This document shows positions 1 through 6,094 of a DNA stretch of 13,724 nucleotides, one piece after another. Source of the DNA: Allobosea sp. (lineage in GTDB: Bacteria; Pseudomonadota; Alphaproteobacteria; Rhizobiales; Beijerinckiaceae); the NCBI GenBank assembly GCA_021732895.1, contig JAKFWE010000169.1, positions 1 through 13,724 of the forward strand, in the 5' to 3' direction. Each line of letters starts with the position of its first letter. The stretch's first letter is position 1. Made by a program: the position numbers and the translations under genes. A model generated the notes under the pieces. It was not told where the DNA came from. It saw only the letters and a list, made by a program, of their open reading frames with translations, and made no database searches.

Positions 1-73
1 CGTCATGACAACCTCCCTCGCTTGTTCTCGTTGCTCTCGGCAACGAGAACAAGCGAGGGAGGTTGTCATGACG
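1..73. repeat. Perfect 33-bp inverted repeat with 7-nt loop at the window edge
   Basis: Bases 1-33 are the exact reverse complement of bases 41-73, with CTCTCGG (34-40) as the loop. The right arm holds the Shine-Dalgarno sequence GAGGGAGG (55-62) and the ATG (68-70) of the amidohydrolase gene. The left arm therefore carries a perfect anti-Shine-Dalgarno sequence (12-19) and a mirrored ATG on the minus strand (6-4). An mRNA starting upstream would fold so as to hide the start site. Pairing reaches base 1 with no unpaired base, so the repeat may continue outside the window. It may be a real regulatory hairpin, a mobile-element scar, or a fold-back artefact at a contig end; the sequence alone cannot decide. 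Confidence 0.95.
55..62 (+). promoter_or_regulatory. Strong Shine-Dalgarno sequence, buried in the edge palindrome
   Basis: GAGGGAGG lies 5 nt before the ATG at 68 and fixes that start. It pairs perfectly with CCTCCCTC at 12-19, so any transcript that includes the left arm would occlude it. Confidence 0.75.
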
Positions 74-1357
74 GATCAATCACGCCGACAGGTTCTGATC
101 CTGGCTGGCGCTGCGGCGACGACGGCTGCGCTGGGCGCGAGCGCGCTGGCGCAAACGCCGCTCGCTCCCGGCGAGAAGTTCGATCTCGTGATCAAGGGCG
201 GCGAGGTCATCGACCCGAGCCAGTCGCTGCGGGGGCGCAGGGATATCGGCCTTCGCTACGGCAAGGTCGCCGCGCTGGAGACCGAGATCGCGGCCGATCG
301 CGGCAATCGCGTGCTGGACGTCTCGGGCAAGCTGGTGACGCCGGGCCTGATCGACCTGCACTCCCACGTTTATCCCTACGCTTCGGCCATCGGCATACCG
401 GCGGACGAACTCGTCGCCCATCAGGGCACCACGACCTGCGTCTCCGCCGGCGACGCCGGCGCCAACAACCTCGCGGGCTTTCGCCGCTTCGTGATGGCGC
501 AGAGCCGGACCAGACTCTACGCCTTCGTCCATATCGCCAATGCCGGGCTAGCCGGCTTCCCGGTTCCCGAGCTCTATAACATCGACTACGCCCAGGTGGA
601 GGCGTGCGCCAAGGCCGTCGCCGAGAACGCTGATTTCGTGCTCGGCGTGAAGGTCCGGATGTCGGACAACGTCATCGCCAGGCACGGCATCGAGCCGCTG
701 CGGCGGGCGATCGCGGCGTGCGAGGCGTCCGGAATCAACGCCAAGATCATGTGCCATATCGGCGGGGTCGAGACGCCGGAGCTGATGTCGACGATCCTGG
801 ATCTGCTGCGCGCCGGCGACGTCCTGACCCACGCCTATTCGGGTGCGCCCAATATTGCCGGCCGCTTCACCAACATCGTGCAGGAGGGCAGGCTGCTGCC
901 GGCCGCGCTCGCGGCCAAGGCGCGCGGCGTGGTCTTCGATGTCGGGCATGGCGGCGGCAGCTTCGACTTCACGGTCTGCGAGGCCGCGATCCAGCAGGGC
1001 TGCCCGCCCGATACCATCTCGTCGGACATCCATACGTTCTCCGCCAACTCGCCGGGCCGCCCGTATCTGACCTGGGTGATGAGCAAATTCCTGACGCTCG
1101 GCTTCACGCTGGATCAGGTCGTCGCCATGGCGACGGCCGCGCCGGCCCGGGTGATCGACCGCGCGGTAAAGCACGGGACGCTCCAGGTCGGAGCGCCGGC
1201 CGATGTCAGCGTGCTCGAACTGATCGAGGGACCGGTCAGTTTCGTCGACACCCGGAACAACACGCGACAGGGTCAGGCCTTTCTCAGGCCGTTCCAGACC
1301 GTTTCGGCGGGCGTCGTCTTCGGAAGACCGTATCAGGCGCCGTTCGCCACGCGCTGA
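68..1357 (+). CDS. Tat-exported amidohydrolase/deacetylase-family metallohydrolase
   Basis: This 429-residue protein belongs to the amidohydrolase superfamily and resembles the Atu3266/EF_0837 type (once annotated as dihydroorotase), some of which deacetylate N-acetyl or O-acetyl substrates. A binuclear metal site is visible: H98 and H100 in DLHSH, K195 in GVKVR (the usual carboxylated lysine), H230 in MCHIGG, H255 in LTHAYSG, and D320 in SSDIH. Residues 5-28 look like a twin-arginine signal (SRRQVL, then an Ala-rich hydrophobic stretch ending ALA-Q), which implies folded export to the periplasm. The start at 68 is chosen because GAGGGAGG lies 5 nt upstream and the Tat signal begins there. 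The in-frame ATG at 5 lies in the mirrored arm of the edge palindrome and has no such site. The substrate is unknown. The gene converges on adenine deaminase with a 13-bp gap. Confidence 0.88.
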   Translation: MTDQSRRQVLILAGAAATTAALGASALAQTPLAPGEKFDLVIKGGEVIDPSQSLRGRRDIGLRYGKVAALETEIAADRGNRVLDVSGKLVTPGLIDLHSHVYPYASAIGIPADELVAHQGTTTCVSAGDAGANNLAGFRRFVMAQSRTRLYAFVHIANAGLAGFPVPELYNIDYAQVEACAKAVAENADFVLGVKVRMSDNVIARHGIEPLRRAIAACEASGINAKIMCHIGGVETPELMSTILDLLRAGDVLTHAYSGAPNIAGRFTNIVQEGRLLPAALAAKARGVVFDVGHGGGSFDFTVCEAAIQQGCPPDTISSDIHTFSANSPGRPYLTWVMSKFLTLGFTLDQVVAMATAAPARVIDRAVKHGTLQVGAPADVSVLELIEGPVSFVDTRNNTRQGQAFLRPFQTVSAGVVFGRPYQAPFATR

Positions 1358-1370
1358 AGTCTGGGGGCCT

Positions 1371-3092
1371 TCACCTGTCGATCAGCGCGAATGCATCGAC
1401 ATCGACCAGCCCCTTGTCGGTGATCTTCAGGTGGGGGATCACCGGCAGGGTCAGGAATGCGACCTGCAGGAACGGTTCGGCCAGCGTGACTCCGAGCGCC
1501 TTCGCCGCCGCGCGCAGGCCTTCCAGCCCGTGCCGCACGGTCTCGAAGGACTGGTCGCTCATCAGGCCGGCCACAGGCAGCGCCAGCTCGGCCGTCACCT
1601 CGCCTTCCTCGGCGACCGCGAACCCGCCGCCGATCGCGATCAGCCGGTTGGCGGCGGCCGCCATCGACGCCTCGTCGACGCCGACGACGCAGAGATTGTG
1701 GCTGTCATGGCCGACCGAGGAGGCGATCGCGCCGCGTCGCATGCCGAAACCGTGGACGAAGCCGGAGGAGATGCCGCCTGTCCTGCCATGCCGCTCGATC
1801 ACGGTGACCCTGACCGCATCCTGCGCCAGATCGGGCAGGGCCCGGCCGTCCCGGGACGGCAGCGTCATCGCCAGCCGCTCCGTGATGATCCGGCCCGGCA
1901 CGACGCCGATCACCGGCGTCTGCCCCTCCCGGGCCGCGACGGCGAAATCGCCGGCCGTCAGCTCTCGACTCTTCACGCTCCGCAGCCCGACCGGCGCGAC
2001 CGCCGCCCGATCGGAGAAGAGCAGGTCGTCCACCAGCCGCCCGCCGGCGAACACATGCCTGACCCGGCAGGCCGCGAGATCCTCCAGCAGCACCACGTCG
2101 GCGCGCTTGCCCGGTCCGATGAAGCCGCGGTCGAACAGCCCGAAATTCCGCGCCGCCGACAGCGTCGCCACCCGGTAGGTCGCCAGCACATCGGCGCCGT
2201 TTGCGATGGCGGTGCGGATCATGAAATCGAGATGGCCTTCCTCTGCGATGTCGAGCGGGTTGCGGTCATCGGTGCAGAAGGCGAGGAAGGGCGCCGCGTC
2301 GCGCGTGATCAGCGGGATCAGCGCATGCAAATCCTTCGATACCGAACCTTCGCGGATCAGGATCGCCATGCCCTTGGCGAGCTTCTCGCGCGCCTCGTCG
2401 ATCGCCGTGGTCTCGTGGTCGGTGCGGATTCCGGCGGCGAGATAGCCGTTCAGGTCGTGTCCGCGCACCAGCGGCGCGTGACCGTCGATATGGCGGTGGG
2501 CGAAGGCTGCGAGCTTGGCGAGGCAGCCCGGATCGCGCGCCAGCAGCCCGGGAAAGTTCATGAACTCGGCGAGCCCGATGACCTTGGGATGGTCCATGAA
2601 GGGCGTCAGCTCGGCGGCGTCGAGCCGCGCCCCGGCCGTCTCCAGATGCGTGGCCGGCACGCAGCTCGACACCTGCACGCGCAGGTCCATGCGCATCGCC
2701 TCGGCGCAATCGAGAAAATACCGGATGCCTTCCGCGCCGAGCACGTTGGCGATCTCGTGCGGATCGCAGATCGCGGTGGTGACGCCATGGGGCAGGACGC
2801 AGCGCTCGAACTCCAGCGGCGTGACCAGCGAGGATTCGACATGCAGATGCGTGTCGATGAAGCCCGGAACCGCGATCAGCCCGGCGGCGTCGAACTCGGC
2901 CCTGCCCTCGTAGCGGCCAAGCGTGCCGACGATCGTGTCGCCGCAGAGCGCGATGTCGGTCTGCGTCAGCGCGCCGGTGACGAGGTCGAGCAACCGCGCG
3001 CCCCGGATCACGAGATCGGCCGGCTCGTCGCCGCGGCCCTGTGCGATCCGGCGGGACAGGGCGGCGGCTGTGGCGCGGGGGGCATCGGTCAT
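1371..3092 (-). CDS. ade: Adenine deaminase
   Basis: This 573-residue cytoplasmic metalloenzyme hydrolyses adenine to hypoxanthine and ammonia in purine salvage. It has the Ade-family layout: a small beta domain, then the TIM barrel with H82 and H84 in THLHVES, the family motif DPHEIANV (110-117), E176 in GLAEFMNF, H205 in DGHAP, HET at 226-228, and the aspartates of FCTDDR (272-277). A C-terminal Ade-specific domain follows, containing GRTGGISSGFVHGFG and SSVGHDSHN. The length is normal for the family. The start at 3092 gives MTDAPR, with a weak GGA upstream; in-frame ATGs at 3119 and 3131 would add 9 or 13 residues and cannot be excluded. It is transcribed divergently from the UPF0173 gene, across 125 bp, and convergently with the Tat amidohydrolase. 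The two neighbours share a superfamily but not obviously a pathway. No purine-riboswitch-like leader is visible. Confidence 0.95.
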   Translation of the reverse strand: MTDAPRATAAALSRRIAQGRGDEPADLVIRGARLLDLVTGALTQTDIALCGDTIVGTLGRYEGRAEFDAAGLIAVPGFIDTHLHVESSLVTPLEFERCVLPHGVTTAICDPHEIANVLGAEGIRYFLDCAEAMRMDLRVQVSSCVPATHLETAGARLDAAELTPFMDHPKVIGLAEFMNFPGLLARDPGCLAKLAAFAHRHIDGHAPLVRGHDLNGYLAAGIRTDHETTAIDEAREKLAKGMAILIREGSVSKDLHALIPLITRDAAPFLAFCTDDRNPLDIAEEGHLDFMIRTAIANGADVLATYRVATLSAARNFGLFDRGFIGPGKRADVVLLEDLAACRVRHVFAGGRLVDDLLFSDRAAVAPVGLRSVKSRELTAGDFAVAAREGQTPVIGVVPGRIITERLAMTLPSRDGRALPDLAQDAVRVTVIERHGRTGGISSGFVHGFGMRRGAIASSVGHDSHNLCVVGVDEASMAAAANRLIAIGGGFAVAEEGEVTAELALPVAGLMSDQSFETVRHGLEGLRAAAKALGVTLAEPFLQVAFLTLPVIPHLKITDKGLVDVDAFALIDR

Positions 3093-3175
3093 GGCTGATT
3101 CCGTTGCGTTTCTCTGCATTCGAGCCTGCACGCGACACGGATGGTTGTCACTTGGTCGATCGCGCCTGCCGTCCT

Positions 3176-3196
3176 AGGTTTCGAGGAAGGAAACCT
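3176..3196 (+). promoter_or_regulatory. Small inverted repeat in the ade / UPF0173 divergent region
   Basis: AGGTTTC (3176-3182) and GAAACCT (3190-3196) form perfect 7-bp arms around a 7-nt purine-rich loop. The repeat ends 21 nt before the UPF0173 start codon. It could be a leader hairpin or an operator for either divergent gene. No clear -35/-10 pair was found here, so its role is unknown. Confidence 0.45.
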
Positions 3197-3217
3197 GCTG
3201 CCTGTCCGGAGCCTTCG

Positions 3218-3916
3218 ATGAAACTGACCTGGTTTGGCCATTCCGCCTTTCGCCTCGATCTTGCCGGAGCGTCGCTGCTGATCGATCCCTTCTTCACCGG
3301 CAACCCCTCCTTCGATGGCGATGTCGCCGCGGCCTCGACAGGCGTCAGCCACATCGTCGTCACCCACGGCCATGGCGACCATATCGGCGACGCGCTCGCC
3401 ATCGCCGAGGCCACCGGTGCAACGGTCGTGACGAACTACGACCTGTGCATGTATCTCGCCTCGAAGGGGCTCAAGAAATTCGAGCCGATGAACACCGGCG
3501 GCACTGTCGATTGCGGCGTGTTCAGCGTCAGCCTCGTCAGGGCGGACCATTCGGCGGCTCTGGTGGAGATCGCCGTCAGCTTTCCGCTTGGCAGCGCCAA
3601 CGGGGCGATCATCAAGGCCAGAGGAGAAAAGACGCTCTGGCACATGGGCGATACCGACATCTTCTCCGACATGGCGCTGATCAGCGAGATGCATGGCGTC
3701 GAGACCTGCATCTGCCCTATTGGCGACCGTTTCACCATGGGCGGAAAGACCGCCGCGTTGGCGATGACGCGCTTCGTCCGGCCGAAGATCGCGATTCCCT
3801 GCCATTTCGGCACCTTCCCGATCATCGACCAGAACGCGGACGCCTTCGTCGCGGCGCTGAAGGGCTCGGATGTGAAGGCGCTGCTGCCGAAGACGGGCGA
3901 AGCGGTCGAAATCTGA
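3218..3916 (+). CDS. UPF0173 metal-dependent hydrolase (metallo-beta-lactamase fold)
   Basis: This 232-residue soluble protein has the metallo-beta-lactamase fold. The metal motif HxHxDH is seen as THGHGDH (H50, H52, D54, H55). Further ligand candidates are H111 in RADHSA, the aspartates of HMGDTD (142-147), and H196 in PCHFGTF. The N-terminal MKLTWFGHSAF and the conserved IGDRFTMG (168-175) mark the UPF0173 family, whose substrate is not established. The ATG at 3218 is supported by CGGAG about 6 nt upstream; longer in-frame readings lack this site and run through the leader hairpin. gatC follows on the same strand after 71 bp, a gap that holds a GC-rich palindrome, so co-transcription is uncertain. 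Confidence 0.9.
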   Translation: MKLTWFGHSAFRLDLAGASLLIDPFFTGNPSFDGDVAAASTGVSHIVVTHGHGDHIGDALAIAEATGATVVTNYDLCMYLASKGLKKFEPMNTGGTVDCGVFSVSLVRADHSAALVEIAVSFPLGSANGAIIKARGEKTLWHMGDTDIFSDMALISEMHGVETCICPIGDRFTMGGKTAALAMTRFVRPKIAIPCHFGTFPIIDQNADAFVAALKGSDVKALLPKTGEAVEI

Positions 3917-3944
3917 TCGCCGGTCGCTGCTGACTTGCGAATGC

Positions 3945-3964
3945 GCCCGCGCTATAGCGCGGGC
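3945..3964. promoter_or_regulatory. 20-bp perfect palindrome upstream of gatC (terminator or promoter element)
   Basis: GCCCGCGC-TATA-GCGCGGGC is a perfect 20-bp palindrome between the UPF0173 stop and gatC. No clean U-tract follows, so it is a weak terminator candidate. Its centre reads GCTATAGC, which matches 7 of 8 positions of the GCTANAWC -10 motif described for Caulobacter housekeeping promoters, and TTGCGA at 3935-3940 could be a -35, although the spacing is short. A gatCA promoter here is plausible but unproven. Confidence 0.4.
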
Positions 3965-3987
3965 AATTCAGTTTCAAGGAGCCCGCC

Positions 3988-4275
3988 ATGTCGGTCGATC
4001 TCGCCACCGTCAAACGCGTCGCGCATCTGGCGCGCATCGCCGTTCCGGAGGCCGACCTGCCGAAGCTGCAAGGCGAGCTCAACGCCATTCTCGGCTTCGT
4101 CGAACAATTGAACGAGGTCGATGTCGCCGGTATCGAGCCGATGACCTCGGTGACGCCGATGGCGATGAAGCAGCGAGAGGACGTCGTGACCGACGGCGGG
4201 ATGGCGGCCGAGGTGGTCGCCAATGCGCCGGCCTCGGAAGACAATTACTTCATGGTGCCCAAGGTGATCGAATAA
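3988..4275 (+). CDS. gatC: Glutamyl/aspartyl-tRNA amidotransferase subunit C
   Basis: GatC is the 95-residue scaffold subunit that wraps around GatA and stabilises the GatCAB complex, which amidates Glu-tRNA(Gln) and Asp-tRNA(Asn) in the cytoplasm. The sequence shows the N-terminal helix with VAHLARI (11-17), the second helix with ILGFVEQLNEVD (34-45), the GIEPM turn (48-52), and the C-terminal FMVPKVIE tail typical of the family. AAGGAG (3976-3981) lies 6 nt before the ATG. gatA follows on the same strand, but 150 bp away, because an 86-bp palindromic repeat sits between them. Function and length are ordinary. Confidence 0.96.
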   Translation: MSVDLATVKRVAHLARIAVPEADLPKLQGELNAILGFVEQLNEVDVAGIEPMTSVTPMAMKQREDVVTDGGMAAEVVANAPASEDNYFMVPKVIE

Positions 4276-4299
4276 GACGCGCCGTCTCTTGGCGCTCGC

Positions 4300-4385
4300 C
4301 GTCCTTGCGAGCGCAGCGAAGCAATCCAGCGCCTCGCTCCATGCCCTCCTGGATTGCTTCGTCGCCCCGCTCCTCGCAATGACGG
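4300..4385. repeat. Palindromic intergenic repeat, copy 1 (between gatC and gatA)
   Basis: This imperfect inverted repeat has a left arm at 4300-4329 and a right arm at 4349-4384, around a 19-nt loop ending ATGCCCTC. The arm cores GCGAAGCAATCCAG and CTGGATTGCTTCG pair perfectly. The right arm is about 6 nt longer and more diverged at its outer end. A second copy, in the same orientation and with a near-identical loop, lies at 12745-12823. This is a REP/BIME-like element of a type I recall as common in alphaproteobacterial intergenic DNA. It splits the gatC-gatA pair without touching either coding region. Confidence 0.9.
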
Positions 4386-4414
4386 GCGATGCTTTGACCG
4401 CCCAGACAACCACC

Positions 4415-4417
4415 GGA
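4415..4417 (+). promoter_or_regulatory. gatA: Shine-Dalgarno core supporting the gatA GTG start
   Basis: GGA lies 8 nt before the GTG at 4426. It supports that codon over the in-frame TTG at 4354, which falls inside the palindromic repeat. Confidence 0.5.
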
Positions 4418-4425
4418 TCCCCATC

Positions 4426-5937
4426 GTGACCGACCTGACCAGCCTGACGCTCACCGAAGCCCGCGACGGCCTAAAGGCCAGGGCCTTTTCGGCGACCGAG
4501 CTGACCAACGCCCATATCGCCGCGATCGAGCAGGCGCGGGCGCTCAACGCCTATGTGCTGGAAACGCCCGAGCACGCGCTGAAACAGGCCGCGGCCTCCG
4601 ACGCGAAGCTGGCCAAGGGCGAGGGCGGCCCGCTGGAAGGCCTGCCGCTCGGCATCAAGGACCTGTTCGCGACGAAGGGCGTGCGCACGACCGCCTGCTC
4701 CAAGATCCTCGGCAATTTCGTGCCGCCGTATGAATCGACCGTGTCGGGGCAGCTCTGGCGCGACGGCGCGGTCATGCTCGGCAAGCTCAACAACGACGAA
4801 TTCGCCATGGGCTCGTCGAACGAGACGAGCGCCTTCGGCGCCGTCGTCAATCCATGGCGCAGGGCCGGCTCGAATGTCGGGACCGGCGGCGCGGGCGCGG
4901 TCGAGGGCGCGCATCTCGTGCCCGGCGGCTCGTCGGGCGGTTCGGCCTCGGCGGTCGCCGCCGGCCTCTGCCTCGCCGCGACCGCGACCGACACCGGCGG
5001 CTCGATCCGCCAGCCGGCGGCCTTCACGGGCGCGGTCGGCATCAAGCCGACCTATGGCCGCTGCTCGCGCTGGGGCATCGTCGCCTTCGCCTCCTCGCTC
5101 GATCAGGCAGGTCCGATCGCCAAGACGGTGCGCGACGCCGCCGTGATGCTGCGCTCGATGGCCGGGCATGATGCGAAGGACGCCACATCGGCCGACAGGG
5201 CTGTGCCGGATTACGAGAAGGCCGTCGGCCGCTCGGTGAGGGGCATGAAGATCGGCATCCCCAGGGAATATCGGCTCGACGGCATGTCGCCCGAGATCGA
5301 GGCGCTCTGGCGGCAGGGCGTCGCCTGGCTGAAGGGCGCCGGCGCCGAGATGATCGACATCTCGCTGCCGCACACGAAATACGCGTTGCCGGCCTACTAC
5401 ATCGTCGCGCCGGCCGAGGCCTCCTCCAACCTCGCCCGTTACGACGGGGTTCGCTACGGCCTGCGCGAGCCGGGCCGCGACATCGTCGACATGTACGAGA
5501 AGACCCGCGCCGAAGGCTTCGGCGCCGAGGTCAAGCGCCGCATCATGATCGGCGCCTATGTGCTCTCGGCCGGCTATTACGACGCCTATTACCTGCGCGC
5601 CCAGAAAGTGCGCACGTTGATCAAGCGCGATTTCGACGAGGCTTATGCCGCCGGCATAGACGCGGTGCTGACGCCCGCGACGCCGTCGGCCGCCTTCGGC
5701 ATCGGCGAGAAGGGCGCGGCCGATCCGGTCGAGATGTATCTCAACGACATCTTCACGGTGACGGTGAACATGGCCGGCCTGCCCGGGATCGCCGTGCCGG
5801 CGGGACTGGACGGGCAGGGCCTTCCGCTCGGCCTGCAACTGATCGGCCGGCCCTTCGACGAGGAGACGGTGTTCTCGCTCGGCGAGGTGATCGAGCAGGC
5901 GGCCGGGCGCTTCACGGTCGGGGAGAAGTGGTGGTGA
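4426..5937 (+). CDS. gatA: Glutamyl/aspartyl-tRNA amidotransferase subunit A
   Basis: GatA is the 503-residue glutaminase subunit of GatCAB; it releases ammonia from glutamine (or asparagine) and passes it to GatB. The amidase-signature triad is complete: K78 in GIKDL, the cis-Ser S169 in PGGSSGG, and the nucleophile S193 in TGGSIRQ, with the expected 24-residue spacing between the two serines. LNNDEFAMGSSNE (121-133) and the C-terminal GEKWW are also typical. Translation most likely begins at GTG 4426, giving (M)TDLTSLTL; upstream in-frame sequence is repeat DNA. Between NPW (142-144) and PGGSS (166-170) there is a Gly/Ala-rich stretch that looks longer than in most GatA proteins: K78 to S169 spans 91 residues, against 75 as I recall for S. 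aureus GatA. The stop is followed after 3 nt by a nested palindromic repeat. Confidence 0.96.
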   Translation: MTDLTSLTLTEARDGLKARAFSATELTNAHIAAIEQARALNAYVLETPEHALKQAAASDAKLAKGEGGPLEGLPLGIKDLFATKGVRTTACSKILGNFVPPYESTVSGQLWRDGAVMLGKLNNDEFAMGSSNETSAFGAVVNPWRRAGSNVGTGGAGAVEGAHLVPGGSSGGSASAVAAGLCLAATATDTGGSIRQPAAFTGAVGIKPTYGRCSRWGIVAFASSLDQAGPIAKTVRDAAVMLRSMAGHDAKDATSADRAVPDYEKAVGRSVRGMKIGIPREYRLDGMSPEIEALWRQGVAWLKGAGAEMIDISLPHTKYALPAYYIVAPAEASSNLARYDGVRYGLREPGRDIVDMYEKTRAEGFGAEVKRRIMIGAYVLSAGYYDAYYLRAQKVRTLIKRDFDEAYAAGIDAVLTPATPSAAFGIGEKGAADPVEMYLNDIFTVTVNMAGLPGIAVPAGLDGQGLPLGLQLIGRPFDEETVFSLGEVIEQAAGRFTVGEKWW

Positions 5938-5940
5938 TTC

Positions 5941-6085
5941 CTTCTCCCCTCCGGGGGAGAAGGTGGGGCGGCGTAGCCGGGTCGGATGAGGGAAGGATCG
6001 CGCCAGCGGCCCGTTGTAGTTTGGTCCGGCGCTGGCCTCATCCGTCAGCGCTGCGCGCTGCCACCTTCTCCCCCGAGGGGAGAAG
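5941..6085. repeat. Nested palindromic repeat filling the gatA / RND convergent gap; possible bidirectional terminator
   Basis: The left arm (5941-5966) and right arm (6061-6085) are inverted copies that differ by one extra C. Each arm is itself a hairpin, CTTCTCCCC-loop-GGGGAGAAG (5941-5962 and 6065-6085). Pairing continues inward through GGATGAG (5984-5990) with CTCATCC (6038-6044), and through GCCAGCG with CGCTGGC around the centre, so the whole element can form one long interrupted stem. It occupies almost the entire gap between the gatA stop and the RND stop (on the minus strand), where it could end transcription from both sides. There is no U-tract after either small hairpin, so the terminator role is inferred. 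It resembles an intergenic repeat family I recall from Hyphomicrobiales. Confidence 0.85.
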
Positions 6086-6094
6086 AAAAAGCCC

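Noticed and set aside
5..67. A 21-codon N-terminal extension of the amidohydrolase from the ATG at 5
   Set aside because: It lies wholly in the edge palindrome, has no Shine-Dalgarno sequence in view, and would bury the Tat signal.
1431..3098. A 555-codon plus-strand frame opposite adenine deaminase
   Set aside because: It is a compositional shadow with no domain or ribosome-binding site; the minus-strand adenine deaminase explains the region fully.
3093..3217. A purine riboswitch upstream of adenine deaminase
   Set aside because: No three-way-junction pattern or conserved purine-aptamer core is visible in the 125-bp divergent region.
4300..4385. CRISPR array or insertion-sequence ends for the GCGAAGCAATCC repeats
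   Set aside because: The two copies are 8.4 kb apart, with no spacer series, no transposase and no target-site duplication that I could see; they behave as REP-like palindromes.
4354..4425. An upstream TTG start for gatA giving 24 extra residues
   Set aside because: The extension is encoded by the right arm of the palindromic repeat and its flank; GTG 4426 has a spaced GGA and matches the normal GatA N-terminus.
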